Source of the DNA: Rhodoflexus caldus
GTDB lineage: Bacteria > Bacteroidota > Bacteroidia > Cytophagales > Thermoflexibacteraceae
DNA: 64,000 nt
Assembly (NCBI RefSeq): GCF_021206925.1
Contig: NZ_JAJPRF010000003.1
Coordinates: 310,001 to 374,000 of the forward strand
Direction: 5' to 3'
Part shown: positions 8,101 to 16,963 of the stretch, in pieces
Numbering within the stretch: the first letter of the stretch is position 1
Layout of the letters: each line of letters begins with the position of its first letter
The notes under the pieces: model-generated
What the model saw: the letters and a program-made list of their open reading frames with translations, nothing else
Told to the model about the DNA's origin: nothing
Database searches by the model: none
Program-made: the position numbers and the translations under genes

Positions 8101-8778
8101 TTAGTCGTCGTTTCTGCCGCCGAAGAGCATCATTATGTAGTAAAGCAGTGTAGCTATGGAACCGATAGCGGCAACTACGTAGGTCATGGCTGCCCACCAA
8201 AGAGCATCCTTAGCCATTCCATACTCTTCTCTGTTGACAATGCGGGCATTGTTTAACCATTGCACGGCGCGATTGCTTGCGTCAAATTCTACGGGCAGCG
8301 TGATGACGCTGAACAAGGTAATCATGGCAAACAAGCCTACACCAATGTACAATGGCAGAGGTGTTACCTGCATCAGGAAGATGCCTGCCAGCAAAATCCA
8401 TGTTACCCAGTTGGAAGCAAAGCTTACCACGGGAACGAGCTTAGAGCGCATCTCGAGGAAACTGTATGCGGTTGCATGTTGCACGGCGTGCCCTGTTTCG
8501 TGAGCAGCTACGGCAGCGGCAGCAGCATTGCGGCCATAGAATACCTCCTCGCTCAGGTTGATGGTTTTATCGGCCGGATTATAGTGGTCGGTCAGTTGAC
8601 CGGGTACGCAAGTGATTTCTACATCATAAATGCGGTTGTCTATCAGCATTTTGTGCGCAATTTCAGCGCCGCTCATGCCGGAACTGAGCGGGGTCATGGC
8701 ATAGGTGCGGAATCTGTTTTTCAGCCTTGCCTGTACTGCCCAGCTAACCGCCATAATAATTAACGAAAGTATCAACAT
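8101..8778 (-). CDS. Membrane zinc metallopeptidase, YugP/Zn_peptidase_2 family
   Basis: The 225-residue integral membrane protein has the zinc-binding motif AAHETGHAVQHA (HExxH) near residue 105, an N-terminal anchor (MLILSLIIMAVSWAVQ) and three more hydrophobic segments at the C-terminus. The block LPVEFDASNRAVQWL is typical of the family. Substrates are unknown. The ATG at 8778 is chosen over an upstream frame opening at 8814 because AAGGAGAAA sits at a proper Shine-Dalgarno distance before it, rare in this window. Confidence 0.92.
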   Translation of the reverse strand: MLILSLIIMAVSWAVQARLKNRFRTYAMTPLSSGMSGAEIAHKMLIDNRIYDVEITCVPGQLTDHYNPADKTINLSEEVFYGRNAAAAAVAAHETGHAVQHATAYSFLEMRSKLVPVVSFASNWVTWILLAGIFLMQVTPLPLYIGVGLFAMITLFSVITLPVEFDASNRAVQWLNNARIVNREEYGMAKDALWWAAMTYVVAAIGSIATLLYYIMMLFGGRNDD

Positions 8779-8833
8779 AGCTTTTTCTCCTTGTTTAACT
8801 GTAATAATATACAACGCAAATCAAATGCGCAAG

Positions 8834-9853
8834 TTACGATGCTGCCATTTTGTCATTTTTTGCCGCTGGTTTGAAAAGCAGGCTTGCACCCAGTGCCAAC
8901 ACGCCAAAAACAATGTAAGACAGCAATTGTGAGCTGTGTGCCATAAAAGCAAACTCCTGCGCAGGGGGTTGTGCAATGCCATAAGCTGACAGTGTGGCAG
9001 TTACAAACAAATGGTAAACTCCGATGCCTCCCTGCACGGGTGCTACAATGCTAATGCCACTCATCATTAAAATGGCAAGTGCGCAGTGCCAGTCTAATTG
9101 CTCGGTGGCCGGCATGGCAAAAAACAGCACATACGAAGTCAGGTAATAACAAGCCCAGATAACGACTGTATGCAGCAAAAAGCCGATGCGTTGGGCTGTG
9201 GAAAGTTGCAGCACGGATAGTACGCCGTCTTTCAGCCCTTTGAGAAAACCAATGATTTTTTGTGCCCACATGAGTTGCATCCAGTAGGAGCGGGTAGCAT
9301 ATGCAACTGCAATACCGCCAAGGGCAACCAATGCCACACCTCCGAGCAAGAGGCCTTTGTTGAGTGCATTACCTTGTGCATTACCACCGAAAATTTGCGT
9401 GAGAAAATCGCTGAGGCGGTCAAATTCCAGCCATAACGCCCCGAGCGTAAACAGCACAAGCATAAATAAGTCAAAAACGCGCTCGGCAATGACCGCACCG
9501 AAAGATACTTGGAAGGGAATGCCTCTCATGCGTTGGAGTACGGCACTGCGGCTCACCTCGCCCATCCTCGGCACAACTAAGTTGGCCAGATAACCTATCA
9601 TCACGGCAATAAAGGCAGGCACGGCACCGGCGTTATAACCCAAAGGTTTGAGCATGATAGCCCAGCGAATGCCCCTGCTCAGGTGTGCAGTCAGCGACAA
9701 GATGATGGATACGGCAATCCACTCCCAGCGGGCTTGTGAGAGGTTGCGCCAAAGTTCGCCGAAGTCCTGATTGCGGTAAAGCATCCAGAACAACCCAATG
9801 GCTATGGCAAGTGTGAGAATATATTTAAGTGCCGAAATGGCTTTTTCTTTCAT
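8834..9853 (-). CDS. Lysylphosphatidylglycerol synthase TM-region / flippase-like membrane protein
   Basis: The 339-residue protein has about seven to eight hydrophobic segments and matches the UPF0104 / AglD-MprF N-terminal family. Diagnostic parts are LSRGIRWAIMLKPLG, VNLVVPR-like YLANLVVPRMGEVSRSAVLQR, and APVQGGIGVYHLFV. Members move or help move lipid-linked molecules across the inner membrane. There is no aminoacyl-transferase domain, so it is not a full MprF. It stands 55 bp upstream of the zinc peptidase on the same strand and may share its transcript. Confidence 0.9.
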   Translation of the reverse strand: MKEKAISALKYILTLAIAIGLFWMLYRNQDFGELWRNLSQARWEWIAVSIILSLTAHLSRGIRWAIMLKPLGYNAGAVPAFIAVMIGYLANLVVPRMGEVSRSAVLQRMRGIPFQVSFGAVIAERVFDLFMLVLFTLGALWLEFDRLSDFLTQIFGGNAQGNALNKGLLLGGVALVALGGIAVAYATRSYWMQLMWAQKIIGFLKGLKDGVLSVLQLSTAQRIGFLLHTVVIWACYYLTSYVLFFAMPATEQLDWHCALAILMMSGISIVAPVQGGIGVYHLFVTATLSAYGIAQPPAQEFAFMAHSSQLLSYIVFGVLALGASLLFKPAAKNDKMAAS

Positions 9854-10068
9854 AAAGCAAGCAGATGTGAAGCAGCAAAATTCGCGGATTTTATATCACT
9901 GCCCAAATCATGGCGGGTTATAAAAAAGTTGCGCAAAAATTAGCTTTTTTCGTTTTTTGTTTGTACTTTAATCACATGGGGCTGTTTTTCTGTTTGATTT
10001 GCCCGTAACTCATTTTTAGCCTTAACGCACTTGCCTGCTTTTTTCACTAAACAACCTTTAATTATACC

Positions 10069-10620
10069 ATGGAGTCATTGCTTTTTCCTTTTCCCTTTTT
10101 ATTGTGGATTGCGCTGGCAGCAATCTTCGGTGCAGTTTTAACCTATTTTTTTACGCAACAGCGTTTGGCAAAGTTGGAGAATGATTATGAACAATTGCAA
10201 ATGGAAGCCGATGAGTTGGAGGATGATGCCAATCGCAAAATTCGCGAATCATCGCAGCAGGTGTCTGTTATGAGCCGCAAATTGGAAGAGGCACAGCAGG
10301 AATTGCTGATGTACAAACTCAATGCGGAAAAAGAAAAGCAAAGTATGGCCAACGAAATCAGACAGTTGAATATTCAGTTGGATGCCGGTGAGAACGAAAT
10401 GGAAGTGATGCGTGTTTATTGGGCACGCAAAGAACAGGAGTGGAAATCGGTACAGGAGGGGCTAAATGCTCTTTTGTCCGAAAAAGACCAAATCATAGCA
10501 GATTTGCACGCATCTTTGGCACGGCTTGCCGCCGGTCAGGCACAGCAATCGCTGCAACGCAAAGAAGAAAAAGCCGTTATCGGGCAATCGGCCGAAGATA
10601 TTCAGTCTTCATTGTTGTAA
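10069..10620 (+). CDS. Membrane-anchored coiled-coil protein, unknown function
   Basis: The 183-residue protein has one N-terminal membrane helix (residues about 5-28, FPFLLWIALAAIFGAVLTYFF) followed by a long, highly charged coiled coil (about 30-160) and a short tail. This layout is like small inner-membrane structural or scaffold proteins facing the cytoplasm, but I recognise no family. Its 3' end overlaps the convergent peptidase-like gene by 12 bp. The 215-bp upstream gap is AT-rich without an exact TAnnTTTG promoter. Confidence 0.85.
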   Translation: MESLLFPFPFLLWIALAAIFGAVLTYFFTQQRLAKLENDYEQLQMEADELEDDANRKIRESSQQVSVMSRKLEEAQQELLMYKLNAEKEKQSMANEIRQLNIQLDAGENEMEVMRVYWARKEQEWKSVQEGLNALLSEKDQIIADLHASLARLAAGQAQQSLQRKEEKAVIGQSAEDIQSSLL

Positions 10621-11349
10621 ACCGTAACATTCCTCAAACGACAAGCCTTCATTGAGGCATTGGCAAAGCATTAGCAATCCTTGTTGCTGTTGTTTGGCAT
10701 ACCAGCTATTTACTTCGTGGCGTGCGGTCAGGTAATTCAGGTATACGTGGTGCGGGTTGCCGAAAAAATGGCGGTTACTGCTGATGGTATGCAGCGGCGG
10801 CGCGTATCGGCCGTTTTGGGTGAATGATTCCCACTCGGCTTCTGCTTCGGGAAAACGCTCGTCGAGCAACATAGCAAGCCCTTCATCAAACCAAGCGGGT
10901 ACTTCAAATGTGCGATTCCACCAGCCCACCCGTGCCATCAGTTCGGCGTGGCAAAGTTCGTGCGCCAGAACGTCCGTATTGATACCGTCCGGTTCTAACA
11001 CGATGTAAGCCCCCGTAACGGCTAAATGTGTAAGTCCGGTGCGTGCATTCACTGCGCCAAAGTAGCGGATGGCCTGCAAGTCATGCCCGGCAATGACCAC
11101 GGGCTGTGCTTGCTGCGAGCCAAAGAAATCGCTGATTCGCTTGCTTGCTTTTTGCAAATGCAGCAACAGCGTATCGCGCATTTCCATCGGCATCTGCGGC
11201 GTAACGTACACGTTGGGTGCAATCATTTCCACTTTTTCACGGCTGATATTCAGGCAGCGGAAATAGCCGGGTCTTAGCACAATGTAAATGCCTATTGCTG
11301 TCAGCAACAGCAGGAAAAGCAACAACAATATGCGAAAAAACCATTTCAA
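10609..11349 (-). CDS. Membrane-anchored gluzincin-type (MA clan) peptidase-like protein
   Basis: The 246-residue protein has an N-terminal membrane anchor (ILLLLFLLLLTAIGIYIVL) and the metallopeptidase pattern VLAHELCHAEL about residues 130-140, followed about 25 residues later by WFDEGLAMLL. HExxH plus a downstream glutamate in E-G-L-A is the classic gluzincin zinc site. It overlaps waaA by 4 bp (ATGA) and is therefore probably translated with it. Being the distal gene of a Kdo-transferase operon suggests an envelope role, but the substrate is unknown. Confidence 0.85.
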   Translation of the reverse strand: MKWFFRILLLLFLLLLTAIGIYIVLRPGYFRCLNISREKVEMIAPNVYVTPQMPMEMRDTLLLHLQKASKRISDFFGSQQAQPVVIAGHDLQAIRYFGAVNARTGLTHLAVTGAYIVLEPDGINTDVLAHELCHAELMARVGWWNRTFEVPAWFDEGLAMLLDERFPEAEAEWESFTQNGRYAPPLHTISSNRHFFGNPHHVYLNYLTARHEVNSWYAKQQQQGLLMLCQCLNEGLSFEECYGLQQ

Positions 11350-12614
11350 GGCTGTAATGAGTGATTCAGACAGGCTTGTATGCTTGCCATTACTTTCTGC
11401 GTAGCACCTGCATTTCGCTTGACATAAGCCTCACATGTCGCAGATGCTTTTTGGTAGGCATCTGCATCATTCAACCATTTGCTGATGATGGCGGCGAGCT
11501 CGCCTGTGCCGGCAATGGTGAAGGCGCCTCCTTGTGCCAGCAATTCATTGGCTTCGCGAAACTGTCGGTATTTGCGGTTGCCAAATACGACGGGTACACC
11601 AAAAGCAGCCGGTTCCAGAATATTGTGCAGGCCGTCTTTAAAGCCACCGCCAACATAGGCAACGGTGCCGTATATGTACAGGCGGTTCAGTAAACCTACG
11701 TTGTCAATCAACAAGGCGCGGGTGTGGTGCAGACCTTCTGCGCCTGTTTGCAACAAGGCCGAATAGCGGACAGCGCCTCCCTGCCCGAATACTTTTTCTA
11801 TGTCTTGCAGGAAACTTTCGCTGATTTCATGCGGTGCAATAATGAACTTACAACGGGTAATCAGTTGCTGCACGTCCTTGCTAATAACGTCCCAGTCATC
11901 AGGCCAGAGGCTGCCAATAACTACGACCTTGCTTTCATAGGCAAAGTGTGCGGCAATACTTACCGGTGCTGCTGCATCCGCAATTTGTGCCACGCGGTCT
12001 ATGCGCGTATCGCCCGATACCGTTACATGGTTGATGTGGATGGATTGCAGCAATTGCTGCGAAGTATCGTCCTGCACGTGTATTTCGCGGAAGAAATGCA
12101 GCATTTGCCTGTAAAATCCGCCATAGGGCTTAAAAAACAATTGTGAGGGGCGAAAGATGGCGGCAAAAAGCAATACAGGGACATTTTGGCGGCTCAATTC
12201 ACGCAGGTAGTAATACCAAAACTCGTATTTTACGAACAGCACCAACTCAGGGCGAACCAGATTGACCAATCGCCGTGCCTGTTGGGGAGAATCGAGCGGC
12301 AGGTAGAGCACCCAGTCTGCCTGTTCATAGTCTTTTCGTATGTGGTAGCCGCTTGGCGAAAAAAAAGTGAGCAGTACCTTGTGGTTCGGATATGCTTTGC
12401 GAAAAGCCTCAATAACAGGTCTGCCTTGTTCAAACTCTCCCAGCGATGCACAGTGAAACCATACAACCCGATGGGAGTGATTGGCAAAAATTTCTTCCCA
12501 TAGACAAGTCTGTTGTTTGCGGCCTTCCAAAAAATCCGATGCTTTTTGGTTAAACAGCGCAGCAATCCGCAAACCGATGCGATAAATAAGCAAAAACAAA
12601 TTGTAAAGCAGCAA
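11346..12614 (-). CDS. waaA: 3-deoxy-D-manno-octulosonic acid (Kdo) transferase
   Basis: The 422-residue GT30 enzyme transfers Kdo from CMP-Kdo to lipid A precursor at the inner membrane. Visible blocks are the N-terminal anchor (MLLYNLFLLIYRIGLRIAAL), WFHCASLGEFEQGRPVIEAFR (with the catalytic glutamate region), TFFSPSGY, FVKYEFWYYYL, IAPHEISE and the nucleotide-binding end LEPAAFGVPVVFGNRKYRQF. Length matches the family. It is the first gene of a two-gene unit with the overlapping peptidase-like gene and is divergent from the DUF1573 gene. Confidence 0.95.
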   Translation of the reverse strand: MLLYNLFLLIYRIGLRIAALFNQKASDFLEGRKQQTCLWEEIFANHSHRVVWFHCASLGEFEQGRPVIEAFRKAYPNHKVLLTFFSPSGYHIRKDYEQADWVLYLPLDSPQQARRLVNLVRPELVLFVKYEFWYYYLRELSRQNVPVLLFAAIFRPSQLFFKPYGGFYRQMLHFFREIHVQDDTSQQLLQSIHINHVTVSGDTRIDRVAQIADAAAPVSIAAHFAYESKVVVIGSLWPDDWDVISKDVQQLITRCKFIIAPHEISESFLQDIEKVFGQGGAVRYSALLQTGAEGLHHTRALLIDNVGLLNRLYIYGTVAYVGGGFKDGLHNILEPAAFGVPVVFGNRKYRQFREANELLAQGGAFTIAGTGELAAIISKWLNDADAYQKASATCEAYVKRNAGATQKVMASIQACLNHSLQP

Positions 12615-12631
12615 TGAGCAGGATAATTTTG
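12601..12631 (+). promoter_or_regulatory. Bacteroidota-type promoter of the DUF1573-pth unit
   Basis: TTG (12601-12603), 20-bp spacer, TAATTTTG (12624-12631), an exact TAnnTTTG. The predicted start is about 55 bp before the DUF1573 ATG. The -33 element lies within the first codons of divergent waaA. Confidence 0.65.
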
Positions 12632-12693
12632 TGAAGTGTACAAAATTAGCACAAGCTCAACAACTTGAAAATCGGATTAATCAATCATTGCAT

Positions 12694-13221
12694 ATGAAAA
12701 CTCAAGCAATTATCTGCCTGCTTGCCGGCGCAATTGCATTGGCACAAGCAGGCTGTTCGCCTAAGGCAGAAGAACAACAAAGCGAGGCCGCTGCTGCAAC
12801 GGAAGCATCGGTAGGCCAGCCGGTAGCCACCGAAACTACTGCGCCGGCAACTTCGGAGGCTGTCGCTCAGCCCGCTGAGTTTGCTCAGTTTCAGTTTGAA
12901 ACGCAGGAGTACAATTTCGGCACAATTGAGCAGGGTAAGAAAGTTCGCTATACCTATCAGTTCACCAACACAGGAAAAATTCCGTTGGTGATTTCGCAAG
13001 TGCAACCGCAATGCGGCTGTACGGCGGCAGATTATACCAAAGACCCTGTTCCTCCGGGCGGCAAAGGTCAAATTGTATTGGAATTTGACAGTAGCGGCAA
13101 AGAAGGGCAACAAAATAAAATTACCACCGTGTTTGCCAATGTGCAGGGTGGCAGCACTATTTTGGGTATGACAGGGGTCGTGCAACCGCTCGGCGATGGT
13201 CGCCCGTTGAGAAGAAACTAA
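12694..13221 (+). CDS. DUF1573 lipoprotein
   Basis: The 175-residue protein has a lipoprotein signal (MKTQAIICLLAGAIALAQAGC, lipobox AQAGC), an Ala/Glu/Thr-rich linker, and one DUF1573 immunoglobulin-like domain with EYNFGTIEQGKKVRYTY, FTNTGKIPLVIS and the conserved PQCGC. These domains are widespread in Bacteroidota envelope proteins; their molecular role is not settled. The ATG at 12694 is chosen since it opens the signal peptide; an upstream GTG frame would bury it. pth follows by 18 bp on the same strand. Confidence 0.92.
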   Translation: MKTQAIICLLAGAIALAQAGCSPKAEEQQSEAAAATEASVGQPVATETTAPATSEAVAQPAEFAQFQFETQEYNFGTIEQGKKVRYTYQFTNTGKIPLVISQVQPQCGCTAADYTKDPVPPGGKGQIVLEFDSSGKEGQQNKITTVFANVQGGSTILGMTGVVQPLGDGRPLRRN

Positions 13222-13239
13222 CCTCCGTTTTTTTTGGTC

Positions 13240-13800
13240 ATGAAATACCTGATAGCAGGTTTGGGCAACATTGGCCCTGAATATCATGAAACGCGCCACA
13301 ATATCGGCTTCATGGTGGTTGATGCGCTGGCTAAGTACCATGAAGCCTCTTTTTCCTTTGAAAAGTTGGCTTATACTTCCGAATTCAAACAAAAAGGGCG
13401 CGCCATTTACCTCATCAAGCCTACAACCTACATGAACCTAAGCGGCAAAGCCGTGAACTATTGGTTGCAGCAATACAAAGTGCCTGTGGAAAATCTGCTG
13501 GTGATTGTGGACGATTTGGCACTGCCTTTCGGCAAGATGCGTCTGCGGCCTTCGGGCAGCAGCGCCGGGCACAATGGGTTGAAGGATATAGAAGCCGTTT
13601 TAGGTACGCAACAGTATGCCCGCTTGCGATTCGGCATTGGCAACAACTACCCCAAAGGCCGTCAGGCCGACTATGTATTGAGTAAGTTCAATGCCGAAGA
13701 AATGGCAGAGATGCCGCTGCTGCTACAACGGGCGCAGGATATAGTATTGTCGTTCTGTACAGTAGGCATTACACCTACCATGAACCAATACAACCAGTAA
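13240..13800 (+). CDS. pth: Peptidyl-tRNA hydrolase
   Basis: The 186-residue cytosolic enzyme releases peptides from prematurely dropped peptidyl-tRNA. Family motifs are complete: [25 protein letters not shown] with the catalytic histidine, [43 protein letters not shown] and RLRFGIGN. The ATG at 13240 is used; a TTG two codons upstream is unlikely. It lies 18 bp after the DUF1573 gene, likely on the same transcript. Confidence 0.96.
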   Translation: MKYLIAGLGNIGPEYHETRHNIGFMVVDALAKYHEASFSFEKLAYTSEFKQKGRAIYLIKPTTYMNLSGKAVNYWLQQYKVPVENLLVIVDDLALPFGKMRLRPSGSSAGHNGLKDIEAVLGTQQYARLRFGIGNNYPKGRQADYVLSKFNAEEMAEMPLLLQRAQDIVLSFCTVGITPTMNQYNQ

Positions 13801-13823
13801 CGGTAGCGGTTTGATTGCCAAGA

Positions 13824-14351
13824 TTAAATCGCGAACTCCATATAAAACTCCAAATCCATGCGGTCATCAATCGGGACGAGCATAAATGAAGGCCGTTCTA
13901 CCCGATAATCCGTTAGTTGTATGGAGAAGTTGCCTTTTACTTGCAGGTTTTTGCCATTCCGCACAAGCGCCACAGGGAAACTGACCGAGCGGGTGATACC
14001 GTGGAAAGTCAGGCTGCCCTGCACCTCTGCCAGAGTGTCGGAACTGTACGTAATTGCATTGCTCACAAAAGTTACTTTGGGATATTTCAGGGCTTCCAAT
14101 ACTTCCAGTGCGTGGCTGTCGCGGTTAGAGTTGCCGCTGTCAAAATCGGCAATTTTGGCGGCAACCGCTACTTTCTCTATACGCCCGATGCCGTCGTTAT
14201 AGACGATGATACAATCAGCCTGCTTGTTTTTCCCTTCCCATGCGTGGAGCGCATGAACAGCTTTGTAGGAAATATAAGAACCGGCCTTGTCTGCCCTAAT
14301 GGTGCGATTGGTTGTGGCAAACAGCATCAGCCACACAGATAGCCAGAGCAT
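13824..14351 (-). CDS. YceI-family lipid-binding-fold protein
   Basis: The 175-residue protein has a short N-terminal signal (MLWLSVWLMLFATTNRTIRA) and a YceI beta-barrel domain, with KVTFVSNAITYSSDTLAEVQGSLTFHGITRSVSFPV as the recognisable core. YceI proteins bind isoprenoid or other lipophilic molecules in the periplasm. The gene begins 4 bp after the Rieske gene stop on the same strand, so the two are co-transcribed. Together with the neighbouring membrane protein and the di-haem peroxidase across the divergent gap it may belong to a periplasmic redox module. Confidence 0.92.
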   Translation of the reverse strand: MLWLSVWLMLFATTNRTIRADKAGSYISYKAVHALHAWEGKNKQADCIIVYNDGIGRIEKVAVAAKIADFDSGNSNRDSHALEVLEALKYPKVTFVSNAITYSSDTLAEVQGSLTFHGITRSVSFPVALVRNGKNLQVKGNFSIQLTDYRVERPSFMLVPIDDRMDLEFYMEFAI

Positions 14352-14355
14352 ACGC

Positions 14356-14796
14356 TTAGTTATTTCGGATGGTCAGTCGGTCGCCGGTGGCATTAATTTC
14401 AGTTCGGTAGGTGCGTAAACCACCCGAGCCAAATGAGTTCAGCCCTCTGCCGTTGGTGTCAAATTGGGCACCGTGTACATCGCAGAAGAAAATATTCTGT
14501 GTCGGGTTGAATGACACCCGTTCATTGCCCTCATGGCTGCAAATGCGCGTAACGGCAACATACGCACCTTGATTGGTGCGTGCCACTACTATTTTTTGTG
14601 CTTGCAGAATAACAAAGCCTCCGTTGTTTCGCAAAACATTGTAGGAGGCAGTGGTCAGGTCAAGTGTAAGTCCGTCTGCCGGCAACGATGTAGGCTCAGG
14701 GGCATTCTTGTTACTGCTGCAACTGCCAAGGCATACGGTTGCCAACAGGGCAGCGCCGCTCAATCCCAGCGATTTGAGAAATTCGGTTCTGTTCAT
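14356..14796 (-). CDS. Rieske [2Fe-2S] lipoprotein
   Basis: The 146-residue protein has a signal peptide ending in a lipobox (LGSC) and a Rieske domain with both cluster-binding boxes: RICSHEGNERV (CxH) and FFCDVHGAQFD (CxxH), giving two cysteines and two histidines. It is therefore a membrane-tethered, periplasm-facing electron carrier. It is far smaller than cytochrome bc1 Rieske subunits and no cytochrome b gene of that type is adjacent. It sits between the YceI gene and a His-rich membrane protein gene on one strand. Confidence 0.93.
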   Translation of the reverse strand: MNRTEFLKSLGLSGAALLATVCLGSCSSNKNAPEPTSLPADGLTLDLTTASYNVLRNNGGFVILQAQKIVVARTNQGAYVAVTRICSHEGNERVSFNPTQNIFFCDVHGAQFDTNGRGLNSFGSGGLRTYRTEINATGDRLTIRNN

Positions 14797-14824
14797 AGTA
14801 GTGGTGTGTTTAAAGAAACAGGTA

Positions 14825-15448
14825 TTAAAATTTCATGATAACCATAGACACCGCCAATCCGCCAAAAGCAGTAAAAGCAGCAGCGCGATGATAGGGTTTA
14901 TACTCAGGAAGTGAGGCTTTTTCGGCGAGCGCCAGCGTGGCAATCATGCCTGCCATATGCAAAAACGCCAACCGTTTATGCCATTGGGTCGTGCTGTTGC
15001 GGTCTTTTTTTCGGTTAATCATTGGCGGCGGTGCAAGCAAGGAAAGCGCCGCAGTAGAAAAATATGTTACCGTAATGCCCGTGGCAAGTCCTTCGTGTGC
15101 ATTGCGCAGTTCTCTGCTGTAATTGTTGTATAGTCGCTGCCCTACAATACCCTGCGCAACCATGCCGCCCAGCGTAGCATACCCCAGCGCTTGATGTAAA
15201 ACAAGCATGGTGCGACGTGCTTTCAGTTCGCGGGTGCGTGCGGCTTCTGTCAATGGAGCAATACCGGAAATGCGCAACAATCCCTTTTTACCCCAAAGCA
15301 GCCCTTGCGTCAGCATCATTCGTTCGGGCAGCAAAACTGTGGCTGTATCTTCTTGTTCCAGCAGATTTAACAGCGAATCGGTTTGGGCATGGGCAGCGGG
15401 CAGCCCCCAACACAGCAACCAGACAACAATCAGGCAAAATTGTTTCAT
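14825..15448 (-). CDS. Four-helix membrane protein with cytochrome b561-like histidines
   Basis: The 207-residue protein has a cleavable-looking signal (ending AHAQ) and about four hydrophobic segments. Each carries or borders a histidine: LHQALGYATLGG, AHEGLATGITV, WHKRLAFLHMAGM and YHRAAAFTAFGG. Such spacing recalls cytochrome b561-type haem ligation, so an electron-transfer role with the co-oriented Rieske protein is plausible, but I do not recognise the family firmly. The ATG at 15448 is preferred over a GTG three codons upstream. Confidence 0.85.
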   Translation of the reverse strand: MKQFCLIVVWLLCWGLPAAHAQTDSLLNLLEQEDTATVLLPERMMLTQGLLWGKKGLLRISGIAPLTEAARTRELKARRTMLVLHQALGYATLGGMVAQGIVGQRLYNNYSRELRNAHEGLATGITVTYFSTAALSLLAPPPMINRKKDRNSTTQWHKRLAFLHMAGMIATLALAEKASLPEYKPYHRAAAFTAFGGLAVSMVIMKF

Positions 15449-15616
15449 AAAATGCACCCCTAAACATGTAACTTAAAGTCTGCAATGCATGTTTTATTAA
15501 GAGAACAAGCCGATTATCCGGTTTAGATATTAAGCCGTTACATCTTCCCGGCGTATAATAACCTAAGTACGCTGTTAAATATTTGTTGGTTGCATGGCCT
15601 TTTTAATTTTGAAGCA

Positions 15617-16756
15617 ATGAAACACGGTCGTTTTCTGATTTTTTTTGTAGGCATCATTGCCATGTCTTGTAGCAAAGGCAATTTGCAAGAAGACCCGCAG
15701 GCTGACTTAAATGCCCCCCTTCGTCCGTACAATCTGCAAATTCCGGACTATTTCAGCCGTAATTTTCAGATGCCGGCCGACAATCCTCTCACCGAACAGG
15801 GGGTAGAACTTGGCCGCATGTTGTTTTATGACACCCGTCTTTCATCCGACAATCGCGTTTCCTGTGCTTCTTGTCATCAGCAAAGCGCTGCTTTTTCCGA
15901 CAATAACCGTTTCAGCCGTGGCGTACAAGGGCGCATAGGCGTGCGCAACAGCATGTCGCTGGCCAACCTGATGTGGGTCAATCGCCTGTTTTGGGACGGG
16001 CGCGCAACCTCGCTGGAGCAGCAGGCACTTGTTCCCATCGGCCATCCCGATGAGATGAATTTGCCACCCGACCAAGCCGCAGCTAAGTTACAGACGATTC
16101 CCGAATATCCGCCGAGGTTCAAGCAGGTTTTTGGCTCTGAACAAATTACTCCGATGAATATTGCCAAAGCACTGGCACAGTTCCAGCGTACACTTATCAG
16201 CGCTAACTCGCGCTACGACCGCTATCTGCGCGGCGAATATCGCCCTACCTCATTAGAGTTGCAAGGTATTCAACTGTTTTTCACTCACCCGATTCCTGAA
16301 ATCGGGCTGCGTGGCGGCAACTGCGGCGATTGCCACGTGGGGCCGCTTGTGCAGGGCGACCCGGCGGCTTTCAGAGGGTTTCACAACAACGGGTTAGATA
16401 CCGATGCTACGCTGTCTCCGGGTTTGCAGGCTGTAACCAATAACCCTAACGACCGCGGTAAATTTCGCGCCGTATCGCTGCGCAATATTGCCTTGACAGC
16501 GCCTTACATGCACGACGGCAGATTTCGCACACTTGAAGAGGTATTGGAACATTATGACCAACACGTGCAAATGAGCCGAACCTTAGACCCGCTGATTATT
16601 GAAGCAAGCAATGAAATTCGGACAGATGACAATGCGCCCGTGAAACTGCATTTGACCGCACAGGAAAAACGCGCCATTCTGGCGTTCCTCCACATGCTCA
16701 CCGACAGCACCTTTATTCAAGACAGACGTTTCAGTAATCCTTTTGTAGGCAGGTAA
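15617..16756 (+). CDS. Di-haem cytochrome c peroxidase / MauG-family lipoprotein
   Basis: The 379-residue protein has a lipobox (FFVGIIAMSC) and two haem c sites, CASCHQQ near residue 85 and CGDCHVG near residue 237. LGRMLFYDTRLS, NAMSLANL-like NSMSLANLMW, and APYMHDGRFRTLEEVLEHYD are classic of the CCP/MauG family. CCPs reduce peroxide in the periplasm using cytochrome electrons; MauG-like members oxidise proteins. A TAATTTTG -7-like element ends 6 bp before the ATG, which would give an almost leaderless message if used. It is divergent from the Rieske group. Confidence 0.93.
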   Translation: MKHGRFLIFFVGIIAMSCSKGNLQEDPQADLNAPLRPYNLQIPDYFSRNFQMPADNPLTEQGVELGRMLFYDTRLSSDNRVSCASCHQQSAAFSDNNRFSRGVQGRIGVRNSMSLANLMWVNRLFWDGRATSLEQQALVPIGHPDEMNLPPDQAAAKLQTIPEYPPRFKQVFGSEQITPMNIAKALAQFQRTLISANSRYDRYLRGEYRPTSLELQGIQLFFTHPIPEIGLRGGNCGDCHVGPLVQGDPAAFRGFHNNGLDTDATLSPGLQAVTNNPNDRGKFRAVSLRNIALTAPYMHDGRFRTLEEVLEHYDQHVQMSRTLDPLIIEASNEIRTDDNAPVKLHLTAQEKRAILAFLHMLTDSTFIQDRRFSNPFVGR

Positions 16757-16822
16757 GCATTGCAATAGGTGTTTCGGAAGCCCGATTTGCAACTTCAGAA
16801 TTAAACAAACAAGGCGATATGT

Positions 16823-16870
16823 GGCGCGTGCAACGGCGCGTGCAACGGCGCGTGCAACGGCGCGTGCAAC
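16823..16870 (+). repeat. Tandem repeat, 12-bp unit GGCGCGTGCAAC, four perfect copies
   Basis: Four exact head-to-tail copies of a 12-bp GC-rich unit in the gap between the peroxidase gene and a small Cys-rich gene. The internal CGTGCAACG is present in reverse complement (20496-20504) inside the dispersed repeat after leuD, where a different 12-bp unit is also repeated four times. Confidence 0.9.
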
Positions 16871-16933
16871 CTTCTGAACGAAAGAATAGAAAATTTACAC
16901 GGCTGCTTATTTAGATTAAGTCTTAATTGATAC

Positions 16934-16941
16934 TATCTTTG
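16934..16941 (+). promoter_or_regulatory. -7 element of the small Cys-rich gene
   Basis: TATCTTTG is an exact TAnnTTTG match 22 bp before the ATG at 16964. No exact TTG is found at the usual distance upstream, so the -33 part is weak. Confidence 0.5.
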
Positions 16942-16963
16942 CGCCGCAATTTTTTTACAAACC

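Noticed and set aside
16823-16870. CRISPR-like array
   Set aside because: The 12-bp units are contiguous with no spacers and no cas gene is near; it is a simple tandem repeat.
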